Shown here piece after piece: positions 1 to 10,155 of a stretch of 63,105 nucleotides of DNA. Where the stretch lies: positions 1-63,105 of the forward strand of contig NZ_BJNF01000050.1 in NCBI RefSeq assembly GCF_006539545.1. Direction: 5' to 3'. Origin of the DNA: Nitrobacter winogradskyi (lineage in GTDB: Bacteria; Pseudomonadota; Alphaproteobacteria; Rhizobiales; Xanthobacteraceae). Position numbers and translations under genes: made by a program. Under the pieces are notes generated by a model that had not been told where the DNA came from, searched no databases, and was given only the letters and a program-made list of their open reading frames with translations. Position 1 is the stretch's first letter. Each line of letters starts with the position of its first letter.

Positions 1-3
1 GCT

Positions 4-1677
4 CTAGATCACCAGAACGTGAACATAGCAGAGCGGCTTCTTGCCCCACTGTTCCGCGACGGCTGCCCGCACCGCGCGGCGCAATGATTCAGCCATCGCA
101 TCCGGATCGCGCCGCAGCGTCCGCGAGAACCCTTTCGCCGTCGAAACCACCGTGTCGAAAACGATGTCGTCGAGCACCTCGCCGGCCATGTTCTTTTCCG
201 GTATGCCGACGAGATCGACTTCGGGATCCTCGATCAGTTCACCCTTGGCCGTGACGGCGATCGCCACGAAGACGCAGCCGGCAAACGCCATGCGCCGCCG
301 CTCGACGACCGCGCGCGACTTCGAATCTTCCAGGATGACGCCATCCTTGTAAAGCCGTCCTGACGGCAATTCATCAATGATGCCCGGGTCTCCGGGCCCA
401 AGCCGGACCAGATCGCCGTTCTTGCAGATCAGGACTTTCGGCACGCCGGAAGCCCGTGCCAGCCGCGCGTGTTCGGACAGATGCAAGGCCTCACCATGCA
501 CCGGAATCAGCAGGCGTGGACGAACCCAGGAGATCATGTCCCGCAATTCGTCGCAGCGTGGATGACCGGAGACATGAACCAGCTGGGTGCGATCGGTGAT
601 GACCTCGATGCCCTGGGCCACAAGACCGTTGATGATCGCGCCGACGGCTTTTTCGTTGCCAGGAATGGTGCGTGAGGAAAAGATCACGGTGTCGCCACGG
701 TTCAGCGTGACCTCTGGATGATCATCCCTCGCGATGCGGGCGAGCGCCGCCCTTGGCTCGCCCTGGCTGCCCGTGCACAGCGCCAGAACCTTGTCGGGTG
801 GAAGATGGCCATAGACATCGGCGCTGCGAAAATCCTGCATCCCGTTCAGATGTCCGGTCTCGCGCGCGACCTGCACCACGCGCGCCATCGCGCGGCCGAC
901 CACCACGACCTCGCGCCCCGCTTCACGCGCGGCATCAGCCACGGCGCGCAGCCGCCCGACATTGGACGCGAACGTGGTCACCGCGACCCGGCCCTTCGCC
1001 GCCTTCACCAGATCGGCGATGGTTCTTGCAACCTCGGTTTCGGACGGCGAGCGCCCGTCCCGCACCGCGTTGGTTGAATCGCCGATCAGCGCCAGCACGC
1101 CCTCGTCGCCGAGTTCGCGCAGGCGCCGTTCGTCGGTCGGCGGCCCGATGATGGGCGTCGGATCGATCTTCCAGTCGCCGGTATGCACGACGATTCCGGC
1201 CTCGGTATGGATCGCAAGGGCATGGGATTCCGGAATCGAATGCGCCACCGGAATGAACTCGACGCCAAAGGGACCGATATCGATGCGTCCCCCCGAGGGC
1301 ACGACAGTCACCGGGATATCCGGCGCATTGCGTTCGGCCGCGCATTTGGCCTCGAATAAAGCCGCGCTGAACTTCGTCGCGTAGATCGGGCATTTCAGCC
1401 GCGGCCACAGATCGATGATGGCGCCGAAGTGATCCTCATGCGCGTGCGTCAGCACGAGGCCGACGAGGTTCTTTCGTTCCTGCTCGAGAAACCGGATGTC
1501 CGGCATGATCAGATCGATACCCGGCAGATGCTCCTCGTCGCCGAAGGACACGCCGAGATCGACCGCCAGCCAGCTTCGCTGATGACGGTTACCGAGCCCG
1601 TAGATCGACAGGTTCATGCCGATCTCACCCACACCGCCGAGCGGGGCAAACATCAACTCATCAGGCCGCGCTATCAT
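4..1677 (-). CDS. rnj: Ribonuclease J (metallo-beta-lactamase RNase)
   Basis: This 557-residue protein is an RNase J-type exo/endoribonuclease for rRNA maturation and mRNA decay in the cytoplasm. The metallo-beta-lactamase zinc motif HAHEDH lies at residues 78-83, preceded by the N-terminal GGVGEIGMN signature of the beta-CASP RNase family. The beta-CASP region and the late VSGHPRCDEL and PVHGEALHL motifs are present, so the active site looks intact. Length matches the family (about 550). The ATG start overlaps the birA stop as ATGA, so it is the last gene of the nuo-birA transcript. Its stop lies only three bases from the window edge. Identification is firm. Confidence 0.93.
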   Translation of the reverse strand: MIARPDELMFAPLGGVGEIGMNLSIYGLGNRHQRSWLAVDLGVSFGDEEHLPGIDLIMPDIRFLEQERKNLVGLVLTHAHEDHFGAIIDLWPRLKCPIYATKFSAALFEAKCAAERNAPDIPVTVVPSGGRIDIGPFGVEFIPVAHSIPESHALAIHTEAGIVVHTGDWKIDPTPIIGPPTDERRLRELGDEGVLALIGDSTNAVRDGRSPSETEVARTIADLVKAAKGRVAVTTFASNVGRLRAVADAAREAGREVVVVGRAMARVVQVARETGHLNGMQDFRSADVYGHLPPDKVLALCTGSQGEPRAALARIARDDHPEVTLNRGDTVIFSSRTIPGNEKAVGAIINGLVAQGIEVITDRTQLVHVSGHPRCDELRDMISWVRPRLLIPVHGEALHLSEHARLARASGVPKVLICKNGDLVRLGPGDPGIIDELPSGRLYKDGVILEDSKSRAVVERRRMAFAGCVFVAIAVTAKGELIEDPEVDLVGIPEKNMAGEVLDDIVFDTVVSTAKGFSRTLRRDPDAMAESLRRAVRAAVAEQWGKKPLCYVHVLVI

Positions 1678-2486
1678 GTTGCTCCGACCGAGGCAGCCGC
1701 GCCGAAATACACATCACCGGCGGAGACAGCCACTCGCCTGCCGTCGGACGTCACGACGATCAAACAACCGTCCTTGTCGATGGTATCAAACAGGCCGGAT
1801 ATCGTCGATGAATTAGACCGGATCGAAACGTGTTGACCTACCCCGGCCGCCCGATCTAGCCACAGGCGCCTGATCTCGCCAAAGCCATGACCGTTGTCCC
1901 AGATGGCCCGAAACTCAGCCCAGGCCTCGGTCAGCGCCCGAAACAAATCCTCCGCACCGATGTCGATCCCGATGTCGCGCAGCGAGACCGCCGGATACGG
2001 CATTCCCCCGGGCGCGGCGGCGACATTGACACCTGTGCCGACGACAACGGCCAATCGGCCCTGTGCGACGGTCTCTGCCTCCAGCAGGACGCCCGCGAGC
2101 TTCCCCCCGCCTGCCAGCACGTCATTGGGCCATTTCAGATGAAACGTCACGTTCTCAGAGCCCGGAGACCTCATGCGCGCTTCAAGGCTGACGGTTCGCA
2201 GCGCGGCTTCGAGCGCCAGCCCCGCCGCGAAGCTCAGGGTCGCGGCGACGGCGGGCGAGGTATCGATCACCTCAAGCACGCTGCATGCCAGATTGCCCCG
2301 GGGAGATATCCAGCTTCGCTGCCTGCGGCCGCGTCCCGCTGTCTGCTCCGCCGCGACCAGCCAGATCGGGCCGGTCTCGCCCGCTCGCGCGCGCACCAGC
2401 GCTTCGGCGTTGGTCGAGCCGATGCGATCGAAGACCGCCAGTCGGTAACCAGCCGATGCAGCTCGTGGACCGAGCGAAAATGCCAT
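1674..2486 (-). CDS. birA: Biotin--[acetyl-CoA-carboxylase] ligase
   Basis: Protein of 270 residues that activates biotin with ATP and attaches it to the biotin carboxyl carrier protein of acetyl-CoA carboxylase. The ligase hallmarks are visible: STNAEA near residue 24, the GRGRRQRSW biotinyl-AMP loop near 71-79, and KWPNDV with the KLAG motif in the centre. The N-terminal winged-helix repressor domain of E. coli BirA is absent, so this is a ligase-only form, as usual in alphaproteobacteria. It starts 13 bp after the nuoN stop and its stop overlaps the RNase J start, indicating cotranscription. Confidence 0.92.
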   Translation of the reverse strand: MAFSLGPRAASAGYRLAVFDRIGSTNAEALVRARAGETGPIWLVAAEQTAGRGRRQRSWISPRGNLACSVLEVIDTSPAVAATLSFAAGLALEAALRTVSLEARMRSPGSENVTFHLKWPNDVLAGGGKLAGVLLEAETVAQGRLAVVVGTGVNVAAAPGGMPYPAVSLRDIGIDIGAEDLFRALTEAWAEFRAIWDNGHGFGEIRRLWLDRAAGVGQHVSIRSNSSTISGLFDTIDKDGCLIVVTSDGRRVAVSAGDVYFGAAASVGAT

Positions 2487-2499
2487 TCGAACAATGCCG

Positions 2500-3936
2500 T
2501 CAGAACAATGACTTCGCAGCCGCCGTGGCGGCGCTGACCAGAGGCCCGGGATAGGCGAAGAACAGCATGTTGAAAAGCGCGGTCGCGGCCACGATCGAAC
2601 GCAATTCGAGATGAACGGCGTCCGTCGCCTCGGCCCGCTCGTCGAAATACATCACCTTGATCACGTTGAGATAGTAGAACGCGCCGACCACGCTGGTGAT
2701 GACGCCGATCACGGACAGCGCGAACAGCCCGGCCTTGATGGCCGCGCTGAAGACATAAAACTTGGCGAAGAAACCGGCCAGCGGCGGTATTCCGGCCAGG
2801 GAAAACAGCAGCATGGCAAAGCAAAACGCCAGCAGCGGATTGGTCCGCGACAATCCCGCGAAATCGCTGATCTGCTCCAGGGGCTGACCGTTACGGTTCA
2901 TGGCGAGAATGACCGTGAAGGCCCCAAAAGTCATCACGGTATAGATGACGAGATACAGCACAACGCCCTGCGCGCCCTCGACCGTTCCGGCCGCGAGACC
3001 GACCAGCGCGAAACCCATGTGACCGATCGATGAATAAGCCATCAGGCGCTTGATGTTGCGCTGCCCGATCGCGCCGAACGAGCCCAGCGCCATGGACGCG
3101 ATCGCCACGAAAACCACGATCTGCTGCCACTCGGCGACGACCCCTGAGAATGCCGTCAGCACCACCCGGGTGAAAACCGCCATCGCCGCGATCTTCGGCG
3201 CCGAGGCGAAGAAAGCCGTGACCGGCGTCGGCGCTCCCTCGTAAACATCAGGCGTCCACATATGGAACGGCACCACCGACACCTTGAAACAAAGGCCGGC
3301 CAGCAGAAAGACGATACCGAAGACGACGCCGATGCTGCCGCTCTTCGCAGCGGCGGCAATGCCGGCGAAGCTGACGGTTCCCGTGAAGCCATAGAGCAGT
3401 GAAGCGCCGTAGAGCAACATCCCCGACGCCAGCGCGCCAAGAACGAAGTATTTCAAGCCCGCCTCAGTCGACTTCACATTGTCGCGGTTGCTCGCCGCCA
3501 CCACGTAAAGCGCAAGGCTCATCAATTCGAGCCCGAGATACAGCATGATCAGGTCAGCCGCCGAAATCAGCACCATCATGCCGACCGTCGAAAGCATCAC
3601 CAGGATCGCGAACTCGAACATCCGGCGCGACTGATCCTGAAGAAACTCCCGGGACAGGACGAGCGTTGCCGCCGAGCCGAGCAAGGCGAGTATCTTCAGA
3701 AATCGCGCGAAGTCATCGACGATGAAGCTGCCGCCGAACGTAATCAGCTTGCCGCCCGGCAACAGATACACGATCACGCCGGTCCCGATCAGGACGCAGA
3801 TCGCAAGACCGGTCACGAGACCGGCCGCGCGCTGGCCGCACCATGCCCCGATCAGCAGCAAAACCATCGCGCCGACCGCCAGAGCTACCTCCGGCAAGAC
3901 GGGAAGAAGTTGATATCCGGCGGCCTCAAACATCAT
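2500..3936 (-). CDS. nuoN: NADH-quinone oxidoreductase subunit N
   Basis: Integral membrane subunit (478 aa) of the complex I proton-pumping arm, homologous to Na+/H+ antiporter subunits. About 14 hydrophobic helices are visible. The antiporter signature appears in the middle (FKVSVVPFHMWTPDVYEGAP, then RNIKRLMAYSSIGHMGF), carrying the conserved lysines of the proton channel. Two ATGs lie in tandem at the start (3936 and 3933). It is the last structural nuo gene, 25 bp after nuoM, and is followed by birA. Confidence 0.96.
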   Translation of the reverse strand: MMFEAAGYQLLPVLPEVALAVGAMVLLLIGAWCGQRAAGLVTGLAICVLIGTGVIVYLLPGGKLITFGGSFIVDDFARFLKILALLGSAATLVLSREFLQDQSRRMFEFAILVMLSTVGMMVLISAADLIMLYLGLELMSLALYVVAASNRDNVKSTEAGLKYFVLGALASGMLLYGASLLYGFTGTVSFAGIAAAAKSGSIGVVFGIVFLLAGLCFKVSVVPFHMWTPDVYEGAPTPVTAFFASAPKIAAMAVFTRVVLTAFSGVVAEWQQIVVFVAIASMALGSFGAIGQRNIKRLMAYSSIGHMGFALVGLAAGTVEGAQGVVLYLVIYTVMTFGAFTVILAMNRNGQPLEQISDFAGLSRTNPLLAFCFAMLLFSLAGIPPLAGFFAKFYVFSAAIKAGLFALSVIGVITSVVGAFYYLNVIKVMYFDERAEATDAVHLELRSIVAATALFNMLFFAYPGPLVSAATAAAKSLF

Positions 3937-3961
3937 AGCTGGCGTCCCTGACCTGCCGTCA

Positions 3962-5470
3962 TCATGGCAGCGCCGCCGCCTTGATGGCGGCTGTCGCGCT
4001 TGCGTAATTATTGACGAGATTTTGTACGGAAGCCGCCGAGAAATCGAGCACCGGCTTCGGATAAACGCCGAACAGGATCGTCAGCACCACAAGCGGCGCC
4101 AGCGTCAGGCCCTCGCGGAAAGTCAGATCCTTGATGGTCGCGAGCGACGGCTTGACCAGCGCACCGAACACGATCTTGCGATAGAGCCACAGGGCGTATG
4201 CCGCCGACAGGATCACGCCGAGCGTCGCCGCCACCGCCGTGGGAATGCTGACCTTGAAGGTTCCGATCAGCGCGAGGAACTCGCCGACAAATCCGGACGT
4301 TCCGGGCAGCCCGACATTGGCCATCGTAAAAATGAGAAACACCAGCGCATAAAGCGGCATCCGATTGACGAGCCCGCCATAGGCCGCGATTTCGCGCGTG
4401 TGCATTCGGTCGTAAACAACACCGACACATAGAAACAGCGCGCCCGACACGATGCCGTGCGAGACCATCTGGAACACGCCGCCGTGAACGCCCTGCATGG
4501 TGCCGGCAAAGATTCCCATGGTCACGAAGCCCATGTGAGCTACCGACGAGTAGGCGATCAGCTTCTTCATGTCCTCTTGCATCAGCGCGACCAGCGAGGT
4601 GTAGACGATCGCGATCGCCGACATCGCAAACACCAGCGGCGCGAAGTCATGCGACGCAAGCGGGAACATCGGCAGCGAGAACCGCAGGAATCCGTAACCT
4701 CCCATCTTCAGCAGGATCGCAGCGAGGATCACCGATCCCGCCGTTGGCGCTTCCACATGCGCATCCGGAAGCCAGGTGTGCACTGGCCACATCGGCATCT
4801 TGACCGCGAACGACGCAAAGAAGGCGAGCCACGCCCACTTCTGCAAATTGTACGGGACGGAGGTTTGCATCAGCGTCGGGATGTCGGTGGTCCCGGCGTT
4901 CCAGTAGAGCGCCATGATGGCCAGCAGCATCAGCACCGAGCCGAGCAGCGTATAGAGGAAGAACTTGAAGGTCGCATAGACGCGGCGTGGACCACCCCAG
5001 ATCCCGATGATCAGGAACATCGGAATCAGACCACCTTCAAAGAACACGTAGAACAGCAGCAGATCGAGCGCCGAGAACGTGCCGATCATCAACGTTTCCA
5101 GAATCAGAAACGCCATCATGTAGGCCGGCACGCGACGGGCAATCGATTTCCAGCTCGCGACGATGCACAACGGCATCAACGCCGTGGTGAGAATGACGAA
5201 CGGCAGCGAGATGCCGTCCACTCCCATGTGATAGCGAATGCCGGTGGCAAGCCAGGTCGCCTGCTCGACGAACTGGAATCCCGTATTGGTCGGATCGAAG
5301 CGCGTCACCAGGAGCAGCGACACCGCGAAGGTGACGATCGTGGTCCACAGCGCAATCCAGCGCGCGGTTCGGCTGGCGGCTTCGTCGCTGCCACGAGCCA
5401 TGACGTAAATCAGAATCGCGCCGACCGCCGGCAGAAATGTCGTGACGGACAGAATAGGCCAGGTCGTCAT
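3962..5470 (-). CDS. nuoM: NADH-quinone oxidoreductase subunit M
   Basis: Antiporter-like proton-pumping subunit of complex I, 502 residues with about 14 membrane helices. The family signature [19 protein letters not shown] and the [15 protein letters not shown] segment are present. A GTG codon at 5476 would lengthen it by two residues, but the GGGAGG Shine-Dalgarno is 9 bp from the ATG at 5470 and only 3 bp from the GTG, so the ATG is preferred. Sits between nuoL and nuoN. Confidence 0.96.
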   Translation of the reverse strand: MTTWPILSVTTFLPAVGAILIYVMARGSDEAASRTARWIALWTTIVTFAVSLLLVTRFDPTNTGFQFVEQATWLATGIRYHMGVDGISLPFVILTTALMPLCIVASWKSIARRVPAYMMAFLILETLMIGTFSALDLLLFYVFFEGGLIPMFLIIGIWGGPRRVYATFKFFLYTLLGSVLMLLAIMALYWNAGTTDIPTLMQTSVPYNLQKWAWLAFFASFAVKMPMWPVHTWLPDAHVEAPTAGSVILAAILLKMGGYGFLRFSLPMFPLASHDFAPLVFAMSAIAIVYTSLVALMQEDMKKLIAYSSVAHMGFVTMGIFAGTMQGVHGGVFQMVSHGIVSGALFLCVGVVYDRMHTREIAAYGGLVNRMPLYALVFLIFTMANVGLPGTSGFVGEFLALIGTFKVSIPTAVAATLGVILSAAYALWLYRKIVFGALVKPSLATIKDLTFREGLTLAPLVVLTILFGVYPKPVLDFSAASVQNLVNNYASATAAIKAAALP

Positions 5471-5472
5471 TC

Positions 5473-7539
5473 TCACTGGCCTCCCGAGAACATGAACCAG
5501 GTGATCAGACCGGCAACGCCGATCAGCATCGCGAACGCATAGTGGTACAGGTAGCCCGTCTGTAGCCGGACGACATTGCGGGTGACATCGAGCACCCCGG
5601 ACGAAACGCCATCGGGACCAAATCCGTCAATGACCAAGCCGTCGCCCTTCTTCCACAGGAAGCGGCCGAGCCACTTCGCCGGGCGCACGAAGATCACCTC
5701 ATAGAGTTCGTCGAAGTACCACTTGTTGAGCAGAAACCTGTAGAGCATCTGATGCTCGCGCGCGAGCTGGACCGGGATATCGGGCCGGCGGATATAGAAT
5801 AGCCACGCCACCGCAAACCCCAAGATCATCATCACGGTCGGCAGGAAGGCGATCGTCTTCGGAATGTGATGCATTTCCTCAAGAATGTGCGGATGCATCT
5901 TCACGGATTCCCGGAAGAACTCCTCGACCCCGTGCCCGGTGAACAATTCCTTGAAGGGAAAGCCCGCGAGGATCGAGCCGGCCGCAAGAACGCCGATCGG
6001 AATCAGCATCCAGATCGGGCTTTCATGCGCGGCTTTATAATGCGCCTGATCATGCGGCTTGCCGTGGAAGGTCTTGAAGATCAGCCGCCACGAATAGAAG
6101 GATGTTAGGCCGGCGGCCGCCACGGTCATGAGGAAGCCGTAATAGGCGAACGGATTGTGAGACACGTAGGCGGATTCGATGATCGCATCCTTCGAAAAGT
6201 ATCCGGCCGTCAGCGGAAACCCGGTCAGCGCCAGCGTTCCGATCACCATGACGAAGTATGTATACGGAATGCGATCCTTCAGGCCGCCCATGTTGCGGAT
6301 GTCCTGTTCGTGATGCATCGCATAGATCACCGATCCCGAACCCAGGAACAGCAGCGCCTTGAAGAAGGCGTGTGTGAACAGGTGGAACATGCCGACGGTG
6401 TAGGCCCCTGCTCCCATCGCCACGAACATGTAACCGAGCTGCGAGCAGGTCGAATACGCCACGATCCGCTTGATGTCGTTCTGCACCAGACCGACCGTCG
6501 CCGCGAAGATCGCCGTCGTCGCGCCGATGAACATCACAAAAGCCTGCGCATCCGGCGCCAATTCAAACAACGGCGACAACCGCGCCACCATGAACACGCC
6601 CGCGGTCACCATGGTTGCCGCATGGATCAGCGCCGACACCGGCGTCGGGCCTTCCATCGCGTCGGGCAGCCAGGTGTGCAGCAGCAACTGAGCCGACTTG
6701 CCCATCGCGCCCATGAACAGCAGCAGGCAAATCAACGTGAGCGCGTTGACGTCCCAGGCCAGGAAATGGATCGTCTTCCCGGTCAGCCCCGGCGCCGCGC
6801 TGAAAATGGTATCGAAATCGGTCGAGCCGACCAGCATGAACACCGCGAAAATGCCGAGCGAAAAGCCGAAGTCGCCGACACGGTTGACCACGAAGGCCTT
6901 GATCGCCGCCGCATTCGCCGACGGCTTCTGATACCAGAATCCGATCAGCAGATAGCTTGCAAGGCCGACGCCTTCCCAGCCGAAAAACAGCTGAACCAGG
7001 TTGTCCGACGTCACCAGCATCAGCATCGCGAAGGTGAACAGCGACAGATAGCCGAAGAAGCGCGGACGGTGGGGATCCTCGTCCATGTAGCCAATGGAAT
7101 AGAAATGCACGAGCGACGACACCGTGGTGACCACCACCAGCATCACCGCCGTCAGCGTATCGACCCTTAACGACCAGCCGATCTGGAGATCGCCGGAGGA
7201 AATCCACGAGAACAGCGCGATCCGCGCGTCGTGATGCATGAAACCCACGTCGACCAGCGTGATCCATGACAGGACCGCCGACGCGATCAGCAAAGTGGTC
7301 GTGATCAGTTCGGCGGCGCGCGATCCTGCCGCCGGCGGTTCGCTGACGTGATGGTCGTCGTGGCCGTGGGAGTCACCATGCCCGTGATCATCATGCGCCG
7401 CCGCCGCGTGAGCATGACCGTGGCCGTCGTGATGATCGACCGCATCGCCGCTGGGATTACGCCAATGCGCGCCGAGCAGCGCGATCAGCCCGGCGAGGAT
7501 CGCGCCGATCAGCGGCAGAAAGACGATTGCCTCGATCAT
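5473..7539 (-). CDS. nuoL: NADH-quinone oxidoreductase subunit L
   Basis: Largest membrane subunit of complex I (688 aa), the distal proton pump with the long lateral helix at its C-terminus. The signature [20 protein letters not shown] and [19 protein letters not shown] are present. Unusual is a loop between the first two helices, residues 36-64, in which 12 of 29 residues are His and 6 are Asp; otherwise the length and topology are those of NuoL. It ends directly before nuoM and is separated from nuoK by an 83-bp gap containing an inverted repeat. Confidence 0.96.
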   Translation of the reverse strand: MIEAIVFLPLIGAILAGLIALLGAHWRNPSGDAVDHHDGHGHAHAAAAHDDHGHGDSHGHDDHHVSEPPAAGSRAAELITTTLLIASAVLSWITLVDVGFMHHDARIALFSWISSGDLQIGWSLRVDTLTAVMLVVVTTVSSLVHFYSIGYMDEDPHRPRFFGYLSLFTFAMLMLVTSDNLVQLFFGWEGVGLASYLLIGFWYQKPSANAAAIKAFVVNRVGDFGFSLGIFAVFMLVGSTDFDTIFSAAPGLTGKTIHFLAWDVNALTLICLLLFMGAMGKSAQLLLHTWLPDAMEGPTPVSALIHAATMVTAGVFMVARLSPLFELAPDAQAFVMFIGATTAIFAATVGLVQNDIKRIVAYSTCSQLGYMFVAMGAGAYTVGMFHLFTHAFFKALLFLGSGSVIYAMHHEQDIRNMGGLKDRIPYTYFVMVIGTLALTGFPLTAGYFSKDAIIESAYVSHNPFAYYGFLMTVAAAGLTSFYSWRLIFKTFHGKPHDQAHYKAAHESPIWMLIPIGVLAAGSILAGFPFKELFTGHGVEEFFRESVKMHPHILEEMHHIPKTIAFLPTVMMILGFAVAWLFYIRRPDIPVQLAREHQMLYRFLLNKWYFDELYEVIFVRPAKWLGRFLWKKGDGLVIDGFGPDGVSSGVLDVTRNVVRLQTGYLYHYAFAMLIGVAGLITWFMFSGGQ

Positions 7540-7554
7540 TCACCCACCCCATGG

Positions 7555-7622
7555 AGCATGATCCCGCAGCCAATGCATCCATTGGCCGGAGAAAGCCGGT
7601 CCCCACTTTTCCGGATCATGCT
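7555..7622. repeat. Palindromic intergenic repeat (family 2), nuoK-nuoL gap
   Basis: A 68-bp element with 10-bp perfect terminal inverted repeats (AGCATGATCC at 7555-7564, GGATCATGCT at 7613-7622) and an inner hairpin CCAATG/CATTGG at 7570-7585. It fills the only sizeable gap inside the nuo operon and abuts the nuoK stop codon. A related copy lies at 31705-31754. Confidence 0.75.
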
Positions 7623-7931
7623 TCAGCCCTTCATCAGATTGACGTCCTCAACCGCGATCGAACCGCGGTTGCGGAAATACACGACGAGAATAGCAAGGCC
7701 GATCGCCGCCTCGGCCGCGGCGACCGTGAGCACCAGCAGCGTGAACACCTGTCCGACGATGTCGCCCAGGAACGTCGAAAACGCCACCAGGTTGATGTTG
7801 ACCGCCAGCAGGATCAATTCCACCGACATCAGGATAATGATGATGTTCTTGCGGTTCAGAAAGATGCCGAGCGTCCCCAGCGTGAACAGGATCGCGCCAA
7901 CCGCCAGGTAGTGTCCGAGGCCGATTGTCAT
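7623..7931 (-). CDS. nuoK: NADH-quinone oxidoreductase subunit K
   Basis: Small membrane subunit of complex I (102 aa, three helices), homologous to MrpC. The two conserved helix glutamates are in [12 protein letters not shown] and [11 protein letters not shown] chose the ATG at 7931, which overlaps the nuoJ stop as ATGA; a GTG at 7940 would add three residues. Followed by a palindromic repeat before nuoL. Confidence 0.96.
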   Translation of the reverse strand: MTIGLGHYLAVGAILFTLGTLGIFLNRKNIIIILMSVELILLAVNINLVAFSTFLGDIVGQVFTLLVLTVAAAEAAIGLAILVVYFRNRGSIAVEDVNLMKG

Positions 7932-8566
7932 TTCACCCACTCCGCCTGGTCAGCGTCCTGCAATCCCTGCCCCGAGGCGACCTGGCGCACGCTCATGGCC
8001 ATCTCGGGCGTCCGGGCGTTCTGGACGTTGATATCCTGACGCTTGACGCCGGCCCTGTGCCGCAGCGTCAGGACGATGGCGCCGATCATGGCCACCAGCA
8101 ACACCATGCCGGCGAGCTGGAAGTAATGAATGTACTTCGTGTAGAGCACGAGGCCGAGCGCCTCGGTATTGCTGACGTCGCCCGGAATAGCCGCCGTGAT
8201 CGATTTCGTGACCGTCGGATTGAGGGTCCAGCCCCCGACGACGAGCAGCAGTTCCAGCAGGAAGATCGCCGCGATTACCAGACCGAACGGCAGGTATTCG
8301 AGAAAGCCCTCGCGCAGTTCAGCGAAGTCCACGTCCAGCATCATGATCACGAAGAGGAACAGCACCGCGACCGCGCCGACATAGACCACGATGAGGATCA
8401 TCGCGAGGAATTCCGCACCCATCAGGATGAACAGACCGGCGGCGTTGACGAACGCAAGAATGAGAAACAGAACCGAGTGCACGGGATTGCGCGACGAGAT
8501 GACCATCGCGGCCGATGCAACGCACACGCCGGCGAACAGATAGAAGAACAGCGCGGGAAGGATCAT
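7928..8566 (-). CDS. nuoJ: NADH-quinone oxidoreductase subunit J
   Basis: Membrane subunit of the proximal pump module of complex I (212 aa, five helices). The third-helix segment [19 protein letters not shown], with the conserved glycine of the pi-bulge, is typical. The hydrophilic C-terminal tail after residue 170 is variable in the family. Starts 9 bp after nuoI and overlaps nuoK, consistent with translational coupling. Confidence 0.96.
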   Translation of the reverse strand: MILPALFFYLFAGVCVASAAMVISSRNPVHSVLFLILAFVNAAGLFILMGAEFLAMILIVVYVGAVAVLFLFVIMMLDVDFAELREGFLEYLPFGLVIAAIFLLELLLVVGGWTLNPTVTKSITAAIPGDVSNTEALGLVLYTKYIHYFQLAGMVLLVAMIGAIVLTLRHRAGVKRQDINVQNARTPEMAMSVRQVASGQGLQDADQAEWVK

Positions 8567-8575
8567 GCCCCTACC

Positions 8576-9064
8576 TCACCGATACGGCGCGTCGAGTTCG
8601 ATCGCCTTCGCGATCTCGCGTTCCCAACGGTCGCCGTTGGCGAGCAGCTTGGCCTTGTCATAATAAAGCTCCTCGCGGGTCTCGGTCGCGAATTCGAAGT
8701 TCGGTCCCTCGACGATGGCGTCGACCGGACAGGCCTCCTGGCACAATCCGCAATAGATGCATTTCACCATGTCGATGTCATAGCGCACCGTGCGGCGGGT
8801 GCCGTCGTTGCGGCGCGGCCCGGCCTCGATGGTGATGGCCTGCGCCGGACAGACCGCCTCGCACAGCTTGCACGCGATGCAGCGCTCCTCGCCGTTCGGA
8901 TAACGGCGCAGCGCGTGCTCGCCGCGGAAGCGCGGGGAAATCGGATTCTTCTCGAACGGGTAGTTGATCGTCGGCTTCGGCTTGAAAAAATACCGCATGG
9001 TGAGGAAGAAAGCCGAGATGAACTCGGTCAACAGGAGCGAACGGGCTGTTGCGTTGATACTCAT
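8576..9064 (-). CDS. nuoI: NADH-quinone oxidoreductase subunit I (2x 4Fe-4S)
   Basis: Peripheral-arm ferredoxin-like subunit (162 aa) carrying clusters N6a and N6b. Two CxxCxxCxxxCP motifs are visible: [12 protein letters not shown] and [12 protein letters not shown]. The N-terminal amphipathic helix and the [17 protein letters not shown] segment match the family, and the length is standard for alphaproteobacteria. Lies 15 bp downstream of nuoH and 9 bp before nuoJ. Confidence 0.97.
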   Translation of the reverse strand: MSINATARSLLLTEFISAFFLTMRYFFKPKPTINYPFEKNPISPRFRGEHALRRYPNGEERCIACKLCEAVCPAQAITIEAGPRRNDGTRRTVRYDIDMVKCIYCGLCQEACPVDAIVEGPNFEFATETREELYYDKAKLLANGDRWEREIAKAIELDAPYR

Positions 9065-9079
9065 GACAACCTCAATTCC

Positions 9080-10150
9080 TCACTTCGGCGCGATGCCGGC
9101 GAACTGCAACACGCCCGCCACGATCACCACCATCGCCAGCGACAGTGGCAGGAACACCTTCCAGCCGAGCCGCATCAGTTGATCATAGCGGTAGCGCGGG
9201 ACGATCGCCTTCGCCATCGCGATCAGGAAGAACATGAAGAACAGTTTCAGCGAGAACCAGATGACGCCGGGCACCCAGTTGAACGGCGGCAGGTCGACCG
9301 GCGGCAGCCAGCCGCCCATGAAAAGGATCGCGCCCATCGCGCACATGGTGGTGATCGCGACATACTCGCCGAGCATGAACAGCAGGTACGGCGTCGAGCC
9401 GTACTCGACCATGAAGCCCGCGACGAGTTCGGATTCCGCCTCGACGAGGTCGAACGGCGGGCGATTGGTCTCAGCCAGGGCCGACACGTAAAACACCACG
9501 AACATCGGCAGAAGCGGCAGCCAGTACCAGTTCAGGAACGTCAGCCACGGCAGGCCGATCAGGCTGGCCAGCCCTTTGGTATGCTGCGCCTCGACGATGG
9601 CGGAGAGGTTCAGCGAGCCTGCGCAGAGCAATACGGTGATGATGACGAAACCGATCGACACCTCGTAGGAGACCATCTGCGCCGCCGAACGCAGGGCAGC
9701 AAGAAAAGGGTACTTCGAGTTGGACGCCCAGCCGCCCATGATGATGCCGTAGATCGACAGCGACGAGATCGCGAAGATGTAGAGAATCCCGACATTGATG
9801 TCGGAGATCACCCAGTTCAGATTGACCGGGATCACCGCCCATGCCGCCAGCGCCAGCACGCAGGAGACCAGCGGCGCCAGAAGGAATACGCCCTTGTTGG
9901 CGCCGGAGGGGATGATCGGTTCCTTCAGCACGAACTTCAGAAGATCGGCGAACGACTGAAACAGACCCCATGGTCCGACAACGTTGGGGCCGCGCCGGAT
10001 CTGCACCGCGGCCCAGATTTTCCGGTCGGCGAGGAGGATGTAGGCGATCGCTATCAGCAGGACGACGAGCAGCAGCACGCTCTGCGCCACCATCACGATC
10101 AGGGGCCAGAGGAAGTCCGTCCACAACGGCATTGCGAAGAAATCGGCCAT
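9080..10150 (-). CDS. nuoH: NADH-quinone oxidoreductase subunit H
   Basis: Quinone-site membrane subunit of complex I (356 aa, eight to nine helices). The segment [18 protein letters not shown] is the classical quinone-chamber signature, followed by [21 protein letters not shown] use the ATG at 10150, six bases after the nuoG stop. An upstream in-frame ATG at 10201 would overlap nuoG by 46 bp and adds residues not typical of NuoH. Confidence 0.96.
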   Translation of the reverse strand: MADFFAMPLWTDFLWPLIVMVAQSVLLLVVLLIAIAYILLADRKIWAAVQIRRGPNVVGPWGLFQSFADLLKFVLKEPIIPSGANKGVFLLAPLVSCVLALAAWAVIPVNLNWVISDINVGILYIFAISSLSIYGIIMGGWASNSKYPFLAALRSAAQMVSYEVSIGFVIITVLLCAGSLNLSAIVEAQHTKGLASLIGLPWLTFLNWYWLPLLPMFVVFYVSALAETNRPPFDLVEAESELVAGFMVEYGSTPYLLFMLGEYVAITTMCAMGAILFMGGWLPPVDLPPFNWVPGVIWFSLKLFFMFFLIAMAKAIVPRYRYDQLMRLGWKVFLPLSLAMVVIVAGVLQFAGIAPK

Positions 10151-10155
10151 CACGC

